Below are positions 7,873-16,986 of a DNA stretch of 49,247 nt, piece after piece (position 1 is the first letter of the stretch; each line of letters starts with the position of its first letter). Position numbers and translations under genes: made by a program. The DNA is taken from positions 1 to 49,247 of the forward strand of contig NZ_LWSK01000039.1 in the NCBI RefSeq assembly GCF_001642955.1, read 5' to 3'. Source of the DNA: Rubripirellula obstinata (GTDB lineage: Bacteria; Planctomycetota; Planctomycetia; Pirellulales; Pirellulaceae). The notes beneath the pieces were generated by a model. It ran no database searches and was not told the DNA's origin. It saw only the letters and a program-made list of their open reading frames with translations.

Positions 7873-8876
7873 CCTATGACCAAGGCCCGGCCGCTCACGC
7901 GCCAGCGGCTCACAACCTGTGAGCCGCAGGACGTAAGTCCTCGGGCCTCGTTGCGCAACTTTTCAGTTCAGAACGAAGCGATTCAGCCATGATCAAGAAC
8001 CCGGCCGCTCACGCGCCCGCGGCTCACAGATTGTGAGCCGCAGGACGTAAGTCCTCGGGCCTCGTTGCGCAACTTTCAGTTCAGAACGAAGCGATTCAGC
8101 CATGATCGAGGCCCGGCCGCTTACGCGCCCGAGGCTCACAATTTGTGAGCCGCTGGACGTAAGTCCCCGGGCCTCGTTTCGCAACTTTCAGTTCAGAACG
8201 AAGCGATCCAGTCAAGAACAAGGCCCGGCCGCTCACGCGTCGCGGCTCACAATTTGTGAGCCGCTGGACCTAAGTCCCCGGGCCTCGTTGCGCAACTTTC
8301 AGTTCAGAACGAAGCGATCCAGCCACGATCGAGGCCCGGCCGCTTACGCGCCCGAGGCTCACAATTCGTGAGCCGCTGGACGTAAGTCCTCGGGCCCCGT
8401 TTCGCAACTTTCAGTTCAGAACGAAGCGATCCAGTCAAGATCAAGGCCCGGCCGCTCACGCGCCCGCGGCTCACAACCTGTGAGCCGCAGGACGTAAGTC
8501 CTCGGGCCTCGTTGCGCAACTTTCAGTTCAGAACGAAGCGATCCAGCCATGATCAAGGCCCGGCCGCTCACGCGTCGCGGCTCACAATTCGTGAGCCGCA
8601 GGACGTAAGTCCTCGGGCCTCGTTGCGCAACATTTCAGTTCAGAACGAAGCGATTCAGCCATGATCGAGGCCCGGCCGCTTACGCGCCCGAGGCTCACAA
8701 TTTGTGAGCCGCTGGACGTAAGTCCTCGGGCCTCGGTGCGCAACATTTCAGTTCAGAACGAAGCGATCCAGGCATGATCAAGGCCCGGCCGCTTACGCGC
8801 CCGCGGCTCACAATTTGTGAGCCGCTGGACGTAAGTCCCCGGGCCTCGGTGCGCAACTTTTCAGTTAGATTCAGTC
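7873..8876. repeat. REP-like tandem array, nine units of about 112 bp
   Basis: Nine copies of a unit lie head to tail with steps of 111-113 bp, measured from the CCGGCCGC core at 7889, 8001, 8113, 8225, 8336, 8448, 8560, 8672 and 8785. Each unit contains nested palindromes: GAGGCCCGG pairs with CCGGGCCTC at the outside, GGCTCACA with TGTGAGCC inside, and AGGAC-GTAA-GTCCT beside it. A linker containing TTCAGTTCAGAACGAAGCGAT joins the units. Variants alternate (GCGCCCGCGG, GCGCCCGAGG or GCGTCGCGG; GCAGG or GCTGG). The array ends next to a RAYT transposase gene, and three more units follow that gene, as expected for a BIME. Confidence 0.92.
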
Positions 8877-8965
8877 ATGATCAAACCCCGGCCGCACATC
8901 GACCGATTCAATTTGTTAAAATACCTCATTGGTCCTGCGACGCATTTCGCGATTCGAGAACTACG

Positions 8966-9448
8966 ATGCCGAATGATCCTCTTGCGTACTTCATCACTTG
9001 GACGGTTTACGGAACGTTCCTTCCAGGCGATCCACGTTGGTGGCGGCACAAGAAACAAGGCCCATCGGCACCCGCCCGCGGTCTTGAGCAATGGTCCAAG
9101 AAACGCCTTCTCCACCCAATCAAACTGCTCTCCCCCGATGACCGAATTGTTTGCGAATCCGCCATCGACGAAATTTGCGTTTTTCGAAAATGGAAACTCT
9201 GGGCCCGATCGGCTCGAACCAACCACGTGCATGTTCTCGTAACTGCGTCGGCCAAGAAGCCAAAGTTGGTTCGTGATCAAATCAAAGCCAAATGCACTCT
9301 GGAAATACGAAATGCAAATTCTGGTTTCGTAGATCGGCCGATTTGGACGACCGGAGGCGACATCGAGTTTATCGATACGGAAGACGAGATCCGCGAATGC
9401 GAAACTTACATCAATGATGCCCAAGACCGGATGGATCGCGGTATCTGA
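8966..9448 (+). CDS. REP-associated tyrosine transposase (RAYT, Y1/HUH)
   Basis: 160 aa with the Y1-transposase (IS200-like) fold: N-terminal YFITWTVYGTFLPGDPR (8-24), the HUH metal motif TNHVHVLV with His87 and His89, and a C-terminal YINDAQ giving the putative nucleophile Tyr148 and Gln153. Such enzymes cut and join single-stranded REP hairpins. I chose the ATG at 8966 because upstream in-frame sequence lies in repeat units. The gene sits between nine REP-like units on its left and three on its right, which is strong contextual support. The key residues look intact, so it may be active. Confidence 0.9.
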   Translation: MPNDPLAYFITWTVYGTFLPGDPRWWRHKKQGPSAPARGLEQWSKKRLLHPIKLLSPDDRIVCESAIDEICVFRKWKLWARSARTNHVHVLVTASAKKPKLVRDQIKAKCTLEIRNANSGFVDRPIWTTGGDIEFIDTEDEIRECETYINDAQDRMDRGI

Positions 9449-9756
9449 ACCTCAAAACCCCGCCGCTTACGCGCCCGAGGCTCACGACTTGTGAGCCGCT
9501 GGACGTAAGTCCTCGGGCATCGTTGCGCAACTTTTCAGTTTAGAACGAAGCGATCCAGCCATGATCAAGGCCCGGCCGCTTACGCGTCGCGGCTCACAAT
9601 TCGTGAGCCGCTGGACGTAAGTCCTCGGGCATCGGTGCGCGACTTTCAGTTTGATTCAGCCATGATCGAGGCCCGGCCGCTTACGCGTCGCGGCTCACAA
9701 TTTGTGGGCCGCTGGACGTGAGTCCTCGGGCTTCGTTGCGCGACGTTTCACTTGGA
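9449..9756. repeat. REP-like array, three units after the RAYT gene
   Basis: Three further units in the same orientation, with cores near 9459, 9572 and 9673. They differ slightly from the left array (GGGCATCG for GGGCCTCG, and one GTGGGCC for GTGAGCC). The 345 bases between the transposase and the LarA-like gene hold nothing else. Confidence 0.88.
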
Positions 9757-9793
9757 ACTTGGGAATGGCACCACGAAACATGCGTTTGTTAAT

Positions 9794-11104
9794 CTAACCC
9801 AGCGGTGCTTCCCACAATCCGAGTGCTGGATTGCGGATGAAGTAGAACTCGCTGCCGTCGATGTCGGTATGGAATCCGTCGTCTAGCTTGGTGATGTCGT
9901 ACTGTTGCATCAGCAGATTGATGTCGCCGTATTGGTAGCCAACCGATTCGATTTCTTGGGCTGATAGTTTTCCGGCGGCGTAGATAACGTCAAAACGGTT
10001 TTCCGGGGATCCATGCACCAGGTGTGCTGCGGCGGATGGGTTCGCGGCAAGATCTTCGTTTTCGGCAACCAGTTTGACGACCTCTTCTTTCGTTCGGTAA
10101 CCGTACTTGCGAATCAGGCGATCGATTTCTTTGTCTTCACCAAACTCCTCGACCGCCGGTGCCAGCACTGTTAAGCGGCCGCCGGTTTGAATCGCCAAAC
10201 GCGTTCGGTAGATCGACTTGTTTCCCAACCAAGTGCTTTTGAATTCGCTTGGATCCAGGTAGGCGACAACGTGCTTGGGTGCGTGGTCCAAATGCGTGAT
10301 GTTCACCTTGCGTGCCAATTCTGCCGCTTGGAAAAACGTGTCATGATCGTCGCCAATGTACAGGCCACGAGTATGCAAGGCACCGTCAGGCATCTGCTGA
10401 ACCACGGTCAATGCGTACAGCAACGGCATCGATTGGCAGAATTGATCCTGAGCGTGATTGAGAATTTTTCGCAGCGGTGTGTCGGCTTGTCCAAGCGTTT
10501 GCTCGATCCCATAAATCGCACTCAGATAATGACTCTCGTTGATGCCTTCCACACCGCCGGTGCCAACGAACACGTTCTTGTTGTAATTCGCCATTCCGAT
10601 CACTTCGTGCGGAACGACTTGCCCGATTGAAAAGATCAAATCGTGACCACCGTCTCGCAGCATTTGATTCACTTGGGCTTTCCATGGCGAAGTGTAAACA
10701 CCACCGGTAACTTCGGAAACAAATTCGGCTGAAACTTCGCCAAGGGTCACCACATCGTCTCGCCAGTTATGCGCCCGAAACAAGTCGTGCGGAATACCGG
10801 GGAACATGTGATCAAGCTGGTCCGGTTTCATCGGGCTGTGCGTGCCAAGGGCTGGCATGATATCGGTCACCGCATCGCCCAACATTTCGTTGCTCAACAC
10901 CGTGATCTCGCCTGCTCGGCTGAACAAACGCGTCGCATCAGGAGGCAGCAATAATACCTTGTCGCGTTTGCCGATCGCGGCAAAGGTTTGTGAAAGAGCG
11001 TCGCGAAGGTCTTCGGTGGTCAGCGACGTGGACTCGTCGCCCCGAGCGTAGAAAATGGTCATGGAGGCTTTCATAGATTCCGGTAAACGATAACGGCACT
11101 TCAT
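9794..11104 (-). CDS. LarA-family nickel-pincer racemase/epimerase-like protein
   Basis: 436 aa in the lactate racemase (LarA, DUF2088) family, whose members use a nickel-pincer nucleotide to invert 2-hydroxy acids. The cofactor residues of LarA (His108, His174, Lys184, His200) have counterparts with the same spacing: His89 (ALGTHSPM), His166 (VPHEVIG), Lys176 (NYNK) and His192 (NESHY); the latter three keep the exact +10 and +16 offsets. The protein should therefore hold the cofactor, but the substrate is unknown and need not be lactate. No larB, larC or larE maturation genes are in the window. The start could be the ATG at 11104, 11074 or 11062; the third (MTIFYARGD) best fits the family N-terminus. 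Confidence 0.85.
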   Translation of the reverse strand: MKCRYRLPESMKASMTIFYARGDESTSLTTEDLRDALSQTFAAIGKRDKVLLLPPDATRLFSRAGEITVLSNEMLGDAVTDIMPALGTHSPMKPDQLDHMFPGIPHDLFRAHNWRDDVVTLGEVSAEFVSEVTGGVYTSPWKAQVNQMLRDGGHDLIFSIGQVVPHEVIGMANYNKNVFVGTGGVEGINESHYLSAIYGIEQTLGQADTPLRKILNHAQDQFCQSMPLLYALTVVQQMPDGALHTRGLYIGDDHDTFFQAAELARKVNITHLDHAPKHVVAYLDPSEFKSTWLGNKSIYRTRLAIQTGGRLTVLAPAVEEFGEDKEIDRLIRKYGYRTKEEVVKLVAENEDLAANPSAAAHLVHGSPENRFDVIYAAGKLSAQEIESVGYQYGDINLLMQQYDITKLDDGFHTDIDGSEFYFIRNPALGLWEAPLG

Positions 11105-11160
11105 CTTAACAAATCCGTGCCCGCTTGACGTCTAGACCGTTTTTGACGTCTCATAATGCA

Positions 11161-11643
11161 ATGAATCAAGCTGAAATACTTCGCCGAATTCCTCACCGCG
11201 GTCCGATGTTGTTGGTCGATGAGATCATTGAGGAAACCGAAACAACCATCGTTTGCAAAAAAACATTTGCGGACAACGAGTTCTTTTTCCAAGGCCATTT
11301 TCCGGACTCGCCGATCGTTCCAGGCGTGATCCAGTGCGAGTGTTGCCTGCAATCGGGCGCGCTGTTGTTGGCGGGAATTTCCGCTAGCGGTTCGACGAGT
11401 AACGATGATGATGAGTTGCCGGTCGCGACGCGGATGGACAGCGTTAAGTTCAAACGCATGATTCGTCCAGGCGACGAAATTGAAATGCACGTCACTCTGA
11501 ACGAACAAGTCAGTAACGCGTCCTATCTAACTGGCAAGATCCTTTTGGCGGGAAAACTTGCGATGCGTTTGGACTTTTCGGTCACGATGAGTCCCGCACC
11601 AACCAGCAGCAACGCTCCACCGAAAAAGGAATCGGCATCATGA
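11161..11643 (+). CDS. fabZ: FabZ-like (3R)-hydroxyacyl-ACP dehydratase
   Basis: 160 aa hotdog-fold dehydratase of fatty acid synthesis. The N-terminal [13 protein letters not shown] is the family signature. The catalytic pair is His46 ([11 protein letters not shown]) and Glu60 (QCE), 14 residues apart as in E. coli and Pseudomonas FabZ. I chose the ATG at 11161, since upstream in-frame codons do not match the family. The last four bases (ATGA) overlap the start of the enoyl-reductase gene, so dehydration and reduction enzymes of one elongation step are translationally coupled. Fab genes are often duplicated in planctomycetes, so this may be a second copy or serve a special lipid. Confidence 0.88.
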   Translation: MNQAEILRRIPHRGPMLLVDEIIEETETTIVCKKTFADNEFFFQGHFPDSPIVPGVIQCECCLQSGALLLAGISASGSTSNDDDELPVATRMDSVKFKRMIRPGDEIEMHVTLNEQVSNASYLTGKILLAGKLAMRLDFSVTMSPAPTSSNAPPKKESAS

Positions 11644-12485
11644 CAGCTCCCATGAAAGCGGCACACGAACCTGTCCACGATTTTTTGGGGCTAGCTGGAA
11701 AGTCAGTCTTGGTGATGGGGGTCGCGAATAAGAAAAGCGTCGCTTATCGAATCGCTCATACGCTTGAGCAAGCTGGCGCGGAAGTGATTTACAGCGTCCG
11801 CAGCGAGGCGAGAAAAGAAAGCCTGGCGAAGCTGTTGGCCAATCGCCGAATTTTTGTTTGTGATGTCGAGCAACCCGAACAGATTGATCAGTTGGCGATC
11901 GACATGAAAAACCAAAACATTCAACTGGCGGGCTTGGTCCATTCCATTGCTTTTGCTGATTACCCGGAAGGCATTCGCCCGTTTCACGAAACCACTCGAC
12001 GTCAATTTTTGCAAGCGATCGACATTTCGGCTTATTCATTGATCAGCGTCTGCAATGCGTTGAAAGATCGATTGGTCAAAGATGCGGCGGTTGTGACGAT
12101 CGGAATCAGCACAACGCGGATGGCGAGCGAGAGCTACGGTTTTATGGCTCCGATCAAGGCGGCGTTGGAATCATCGCTCGCTTTTTTGACCAAGTCATTT
12201 AGCAGATTTAGCGAAGTGCGTTTCAATGCGGTTGCCGCTGGTCTGTTAAAAACGAGTGCGTCGGCTGGCATCCCCGGCTACGTTGATTCCTATCTCTACG
12301 CCGAAAAAGTCATTCCTCGCGGCAAAGCGGTCTCGACCGATGAAGTCGCTTCGACCGCTGTTTTCCTGCTCAGCCCTCGCAGCAGCGGTATCACGGCTCA
12401 ATCAATCGTGGTGGATGCCGGGATGTCGATCAACTACTTTGATGCTTCGGTCGTCCAGGCCGTCACTTCCGCCGACGTTGATTGA
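11640..12485 (+). CDS. fabI: FabI-like enoyl-ACP reductase (SDR family)
   Basis: 281 aa SDR protein with the FabI hallmarks: an unusual nucleotide-binding start [13 protein letters not shown] (27-39), [11 protein letters not shown] (101-111), and the Tyr-x6-Lys pair Tyr166/Lys173 (YGFMAPIK). In classical FabI another Tyr (Tyr146 in E. coli) lies ten residues before the catalytic one; here that place is Ile156, so it is FabI-like rather than textbook. The C-terminus [20 protein letters not shown] is typical. It overlaps fabZ by four bases. Confidence 0.85.
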   Translation: MTAPMKAAHEPVHDFLGLAGKSVLVMGVANKKSVAYRIAHTLEQAGAEVIYSVRSEARKESLAKLLANRRIFVCDVEQPEQIDQLAIDMKNQNIQLAGLVHSIAFADYPEGIRPFHETTRRQFLQAIDISAYSLISVCNALKDRLVKDAAVVTIGISTTRMASESYGFMAPIKAALESSLAFLTKSFSRFSEVRFNAVAAGLLKTSASAGIPGYVDSYLYAEKVIPRGKAVSTDEVASTAVFLLSPRSSGITAQSIVVDAGMSINYFDASVVQAVTSADVD

Positions 12486-12541
12486 TTTGCAATCGGCGTT
12501 GCCGTTCATTTTTTCTACACCCCTTTCGCTACTAAGTTCTG

Positions 12542-13399
12542 ATGAGCCAACAGATTTATATCTCGGGCGAGTATTTCTCTCGCGACGACGCCAAGATCAG
12601 TGTCTATGACCACGGCTTGCTTTATGGCGATGGCGTCTTTGAAGGAATGCGGATCTATAGTGGCAAGGTTTTTCGGTTGCACGACCACATGGTGCGGCTG
12701 TGGGAATCGGCGCTCGCGATCTCTTTGCCGATTCCCATGTCGATCGACGAAATGACAGCGACGGTCAACGAATGCGTTGCTAAGAATGGATTGGACGACG
12801 GCTACATCCGATTGATCATCACTCGCGGAACCGGCACGCTAGGCTTGAATCCCTACACGTGCAGCGACCCGCAAGTGATCATCATCGCGGACAAGGTCGC
12901 GTTGTATCCGGCCGAGATGTATGAACAGGGTTTGGAGTTAGTCACCGCGTCAACGATCCGCAATCACCCGGCGGCGTTAAGCCCGCGAATCAAATCGCTG
13001 AACTACCTGAACAACATCATGGCTCAGATGGAGGCCTTGAAAGCTGGCTGTGTCGAAGCAGTGATGTTGAACACCAAGGGCGAGGTTGCAGAATGCACGG
13101 GCGATAACTTGTTCATCGTGCGTCGTGGCAAGCTTTATACGCCGCCAATCGACGCGGGAATCTTAGAAGGCATCACTCGCGCCGTGGTATTAGAACTGGC
13201 CGAAGCGGCGGGCATCGAAACCCACGAAACTCCGCTGACACGCCACGATATTTTCATCGCCGATGAGTGTTTCCTGACCGGCAGCGCCGCGGAAGTAATC
13301 GCGGCAGTCAAGTTAGACGATCGTGTGATCGGAACAGGCAAACCTGGGCCGATCACCAATCAACTCAACAAAGCGTTCCGAGAACTAGTTTCAAGCTGA
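12542..13399 (+). CDS. ilvE: Branched-chain amino acid aminotransferase
   Basis: 285 aa class-IV PLP aminotransferase. Diagnostic stretches are YDHGLLYGDGVFEGMRIY (22-39), the Schiff-base lysine Lys151 in RIKSLNYLNN, and GEVAECTGDNLFI (180-192), followed by GILEGITR. It should transfer the amino group between glutamate and Leu, Ile or Val. It lies 56 bases after fabI on the same strand and may share its transcript; branched-chain keto acids can prime branched fatty acids, though the link is only inferred. A D-amino acid transaminase of the same fold is a less likely alternative. Confidence 0.88.
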   Translation: MSQQIYISGEYFSRDDAKISVYDHGLLYGDGVFEGMRIYSGKVFRLHDHMVRLWESALAISLPIPMSIDEMTATVNECVAKNGLDDGYIRLIITRGTGTLGLNPYTCSDPQVIIIADKVALYPAEMYEQGLELVTASTIRNHPAALSPRIKSLNYLNNIMAQMEALKAGCVEAVMLNTKGEVAECTGDNLFIVRRGKLYTPPIDAGILEGITRAVVLELAEAAGIETHETPLTRHDIFIADECFLTGSAAEVIAAVKLDDRVIGTGKPGPITNQLNKAFRELVSS

Positions 13400-13412
13400 A
13401 TGGTCGCAGGTT

Positions 13413-13500
13413 GTAGGCCGGAACAAGCGCAGCGAAGTTCCGGCAATTGCATGGTAATTTGGAAGATTGCCGGAACTGCACCAAGCTTGTTCCGGCCTAC
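13413..13500. repeat. GTAGGCCGGAACAAG palindrome between convergent genes
   Basis: An imperfect inverted repeat whose outer ends are GTAGGCCGGAACAAG and its complement, with ATTGC at the inner ends. It fills the gap between ilvE (+) and the NtrC-type gene (-), so it may act as a two-way transcription terminator, although it lacks a T-run. Same family as 512-607. Confidence 0.8.
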
Positions 13501-13512
13501 GGGCACCTTAGC

Positions 13513-14910
13513 CTAACCTGCCATCTTCTTTTCTTCCGCCGCATTTATTTTGTTGTAGAGCGTTTTCAAGCTGACACCCAACTCTTCCGCGGCGGCTGGT
13601 TTGTTTCCTTCGTTTCGCTGGAGTGCTCGGTTGATCGCGATCACTTCAAGTTCTCGCAACGTCATCGGGCCGGATTCGAGCAATTCTTTGCGTAGTTTTC
13701 GGCGGCCAAACGACTGCGGCATATCATCGGCGTCGATTGGCAGCGAATCGCAAAGAATTGTGGCGTGTTCGATTACGTTCGCCAATTCGCGAACGTTTCC
13801 GGGCCAAGAGTAATTCGTAAGCAATTCCATCGCTTCGTCGGTGAACAAGTCTTCGTCACTGCCGTCGCTACGATGGCGTCGCAACAGGTGCTTGGCCAGC
13901 GTTGCAATGTCTTCGGGGCGTTGGCGAAGTGGCGGAACGTTGATTTCAAAAGTATTGATGCGGAACATCAGGTCTTCGCGGAACGTTCCCTCTTCGACCA
14001 TTTGTTCCAGGTCACGGTGGGTCGCGCAAACCAATCGCACGTTGACATTGGTCGTTTCAGTGTCGCCCAAACGTCGTATGTCGCCTGTTTCCAAAACTCG
14101 CAACAACTTGGCCTGCATCGCCAGTGGCAATTCGCCGATTTCGTCCAGGAAGATGGTTCCACCGTCGGCAACTTCAAAGAGTCCTGTTCTAGCTGAATCA
14201 GCACCGGTGAATGCACCTTTGCAGTGACCAAACAGCTCGCTTTCAATCAGGTTTTCGGGCAGAGCACCGCAGTTGACTGGAACCAGTGGTTCGTCGGCTC
14301 GCAAACTTGAATCGTGGATCGCTCGGGCGACCAGTTCTTTTCCGCATCCGGTTTCGCCACGAACCAGAACCGAGCTTTCGGTGGGAGCGACTTTCGCGAT
14401 CAGTTTCTTGACCACTTCCATCGGTTTGCCGGTTCCGACCAGCTTTGCATCACCTTGGGCGAGTCGCAGTCGTTGCTGCAGGGCGGCGAGTTGGCGTTTG
14501 CTGTTGCGACGTTCTTTGACTCGCCCCATCAGACCGGCAATGTCGGCCAGACGACTTGGTTTGGTTAGATAATCGAACACCCCATAACGTAGCGCGGCGA
14601 TGGCTGTTTCTTGACTTGGGTTGCCCGTCATGATCACGGCTTCAATTTCTGGCCGTAAACTGCGAGCCTTTTCGATCACTTCGATACCGTTCATGCCAGG
14701 CATATCCAGGTCAACCAGCAAGCAATCAAACGACTGCTTTTCCAACGCAGCGACCGCAGTCAAGCCATCGGGACAGACCGTGACTCGGTAACCCATGCGA
14801 GGCAATTCGGTACGCATCAGTTCCTGCAGATTCTTTTCGTCATCGGCAAAAAGAATGTGCATCCCTGCCTGTTCTTTTTTCTTGTCGGCATTCATTGATT
14901 GATTACTCAT
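13513..14910 (-). CDS. NtrC-family sigma54-dependent response regulator
   Basis: 465 aa: receiver domain (about 17-135; Asp67, Lys118 in YLTKP), AAA+ domain with Walker A GETGCGKE (185-192) and a canonical GAFTGA loop (232-237), and a C-terminal Fis-type helix-turn-helix (EVIAINRALQRNEGNKPAAAEELG and on). It should activate sigma54 promoters after phosphorylation by the kinase encoded 8 bases upstream on the same strand. The receiver is preceded by a short lysine-rich tail that is probably not structured. Compare the regulator at 4338, which lacks a canonical GAFTGA. Confidence 0.93.
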   Translation of the reverse strand: MSNQSMNADKKKEQAGMHILFADDEKNLQELMRTELPRMGYRVTVCPDGLTAVAALEKQSFDCLLVDLDMPGMNGIEVIEKARSLRPEIEAVIMTGNPSQETAIAALRYGVFDYLTKPSRLADIAGLMGRVKERRNSKRQLAALQQRLRLAQGDAKLVGTGKPMEVVKKLIAKVAPTESSVLVRGETGCGKELVARAIHDSSLRADEPLVPVNCGALPENLIESELFGHCKGAFTGADSARTGLFEVADGGTIFLDEIGELPLAMQAKLLRVLETGDIRRLGDTETTNVNVRLVCATHRDLEQMVEEGTFREDLMFRINTFEINVPPLRQRPEDIATLAKHLLRRHRSDGSDEDLFTDEAMELLTNYSWPGNVRELANVIEHATILCDSLPIDADDMPQSFGRRKLRKELLESGPMTLRELEVIAINRALQRNEGNKPAAAEELGVSLKTLYNKINAAEEKKMAG

Positions 14911-14918
14911 GATTTTTC

Positions 14919-16610
14919 TTACGCTGCACTTAGTCTTTTAGTGTTCTGTTGTTTTGAATCGAATGCGATTCGATGGCTTGCGGTAACATCTTGATTCTCC
15001 GGTTCAAGCGGTAGCATCAGTTCCATTGTTGAACCGCATCCTTCGCCATCGCTGTGCGGAGTCAACGAACCGCCGTGTTGCGAAATGATTCGATAGGTAA
15101 TGCTTAGCCCCAATCCCGTGCCGGTTCCGTCGCGTCGGCGAGTGAAGAAGGGCTCGAACAGATGCTTCATTACTTCTTCGTTCATGCCACAACCGTTGTC
15201 TCGCACGACAATCAGAGCTTTGCCTGCATCGCAACTGACGCGAATATCGACCGCACCATCGGTGTCAACGCTTTCCAACGCGTTGGTGACAAGATTTAGC
15301 ACGACCTGCCGAACCTCTTGTGGATTCACATGAGCCACGACAGCAGTCTCGGCATCGATGTTCATGGTCTTGCATCGGTATTGCCCGACGGTTCCGACCA
15401 TCGCAACGACATCGCGAACCAATTCGGCAAGGTCCGTCGGAGCCCGACGAATTTCGCTCAAGCGACTAAAGTCGAGCAACTTTTCCGTAATGCCTTTGCA
15501 TCGATACGCTTCGTCTTCGATGCGCCGCAGATTGTTGGCAAGTTCGGCTGTCCATTCTTGCGCGGTGTCGGCATCGGGTTGCCGACTCATTGCGAATTCG
15601 GCCGCGCGAGATTGCAACGATTCGGCACTCCAGGCGATCGTCGCGAGCGGGTTGTTGATTTCATGGGCGACGCCCGCTGCTAGGAAACCGACGCTGGCAA
15701 GTTGTTCATTCTGAATGACTTCACGGGTGCGGTCTTTGACTTGCTTGTCCAAGTTCAAACAAAGCGAATTGATGTTGGCCAAGGCACCTTGGAAGCGGTC
15801 TGTCATGTCGTTCATCGCATTGGCAAGTTCACTTAATTCGTCATCGGTTCCCAAATCAATGCGGTGGTCAAATTGTCCACCTGCCACCAATCGCGATCCA
15901 TCCAGCAGAGTTCGGAAAGGTTTTACGACCAGCGAACGGAACGCCAGCAGCAGCATTCCGACCATTGCGATCGCAAGAATCGTGCAGGTCCAGGCGATAC
16001 CGATCCAGGCACGGTACTGGCCGCGAACGTCACGACTAAACTCCGCCATCCCACCGTGAATGATTCGTAAGTGATCGTCTGTATCCTGAACCAACCGACT
16101 TAGATGCGATTTCATTTCCAGCCGCCGCGAAGGTTCAACCGTGTGCGGCGCTCGCAAGAACCCATCCAGGTTTTCAAAAGAAACTCGAATGTCGGCCAAA
16201 CTTTTTTGCTGGCCTTCCAGATCCACCAGCAGCGAATGTGTTTCCGTCATATCGCTCGATGCTGCTTCATATCGCTGTAGCGTTAGATGAAATTCGACCA
16301 GTGCGTTGTCAAACCGTTCGCTCTCCAGTTTCGCGATATCGAAGATTGGATCGCCTAGCGTTGATGACTGAATCATCCCTTCGCGGGCGCTGATTTGACC
16401 GCGACGCGTATCAATCTCGCAAAGCGTCAAGGCGTGGCGGTTCAGATCGTAGGCGTACGGAATCTCCATCGCTCGCGTGACAAGCGAATTCGCCAATTGG
16501 CGGTACCGATAAAGCCCCCAAAAGCCACTGAAAGCCAGCAGCAAAACGGTCGCCAGCAGCAAAGAAACTGCGATGAATAATTTAGACCGAATTCGCCAAC
16601 GTCGTACCAC
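14919..16610 (-). CDS. Membrane sensor histidine kinase with HAMP domain
   Basis: 563 aa. Membrane segment 1 is at about 11-32, followed by a periplasmic helical sensor region of about 170 residues and a second membrane segment at about 202-225. HAMP follows (about 226-280), then HisKA with phospho-His316 (AAGVAHEINNPL) and HATPase_c with DNGCGM and GTGLGLS boxes. Periplasmic sensing followed by phosphorylation of the adjacent NtrC-type regulator is the natural reading. The start is GTG (MVRRWRIRSK); no in-frame ATG precedes it. The signal sensed is not apparent. Confidence 0.92.
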   Translation of the reverse strand: MVRRWRIRSKLFIAVSLLLATVLLLAFSGFWGLYRYRQLANSLVTRAMEIPYAYDLNRHALTLCEIDTRRGQISAREGMIQSSTLGDPIFDIAKLESERFDNALVEFHLTLQRYEAASSDMTETHSLLVDLEGQQKSLADIRVSFENLDGFLRAPHTVEPSRRLEMKSHLSRLVQDTDDHLRIIHGGMAEFSRDVRGQYRAWIGIAWTCTILAIAMVGMLLLAFRSLVVKPFRTLLDGSRLVAGGQFDHRIDLGTDDELSELANAMNDMTDRFQGALANINSLCLNLDKQVKDRTREVIQNEQLASVGFLAAGVAHEINNPLATIAWSAESLQSRAAEFAMSRQPDADTAQEWTAELANNLRRIEDEAYRCKGITEKLLDFSRLSEIRRAPTDLAELVRDVVAMVGTVGQYRCKTMNIDAETAVVAHVNPQEVRQVVLNLVTNALESVDTDGAVDIRVSCDAGKALIVVRDNGCGMNEEVMKHLFEPFFTRRRDGTGTGLGLSITYRIISQHGGSLTPHSDGEGCGSTMELMLPLEPENQDVTASHRIAFDSKQQNTKRLSAA

Positions 16611-16986
16611 AGCGTTGCCCTCCCTAGCACCTGCGCATGAAACTTCCTTGCTTCAAGACAACAAACTATCGCGAGGCCGATTCGGCGGCAAGTCGAGTTC
16701 TTAGAATTGCAATTGCTGTCATTTGCTCCTATTGATCGATCTCCTCGATTCGCATGCAAATAAGCTTCTGCTGCCTCGATTACTTTTTCACCACACGACT
16801 GAATCAATAAAGATAAAACCACTGATGAGACTGAAAATTTTTTTGACAATCATTTTTTTGTCGTAATCTCCCCACCAGTCAGTGAAGGTTACGACAAAAA
16901 AATGATTGTCAAAAAAATTGCATGCTCGGCCGCCCGATTTTTGTTGCAATTCTGCCTGGAACGTTGGGACAGTAAACGGGGGCATC
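16611..16986. other. Gene-free stretch with a perfect hairpin
   Basis: No gene is seen between the kinase start and the end of the methyltransferase gene. Apart from the perfect palindrome at 16836-16919, I see no recognisable element; the promoter of the kinase-regulator operon must lie in 16611-16800. Confidence 0.6.
16836..16919. repeat. Perfect 31-bp-arm hairpin, T-rich family
   Basis: The arms at 16836-16866 and 16889-16919 are perfectly complementary over 31 bases (AATTTTTTTGACAATC outward, TTTTTTTGTCGTAA inward), around a 22-base loop. On the minus strand the loop carries GTGGGGAG just before an arm containing GACAAAAAAAT, exactly as in the elements at 329 and 726. The rest of the arm differs, so the loop motif and core are conserved while the arms change together. 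Confidence 0.85.

Larger units (their letters stand above)
8877..9756. mobile_element. RAYT module inside the REP array
   Basis: The transposase gene and its flanks interrupt the repeat array. The left flank keeps only the first bases of a unit (TCAAACCCCGGCCGC, 8881-8895), and the right flank restarts a unit with nearly the same words (TCAAAACCCCGCCGC, about 9452-9466). The module thus looks inserted at or copied with the unit start. The last units before and after the gene share a shortened linker (steps of about 101-103 instead of 112). Confidence 0.65.

Noticed and set aside
8102-8519. Open frames within the REP-like array
   Set aside because: They recur with every unit and on both strands, as expected for a GC-rich repeat with few stops.
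7873-9756. Possible CRISPR array
   Set aside because: The whole 112-bp unit is repeated, including the part between palindromes, so there are no unique spacers, and no cas genes are nearby.
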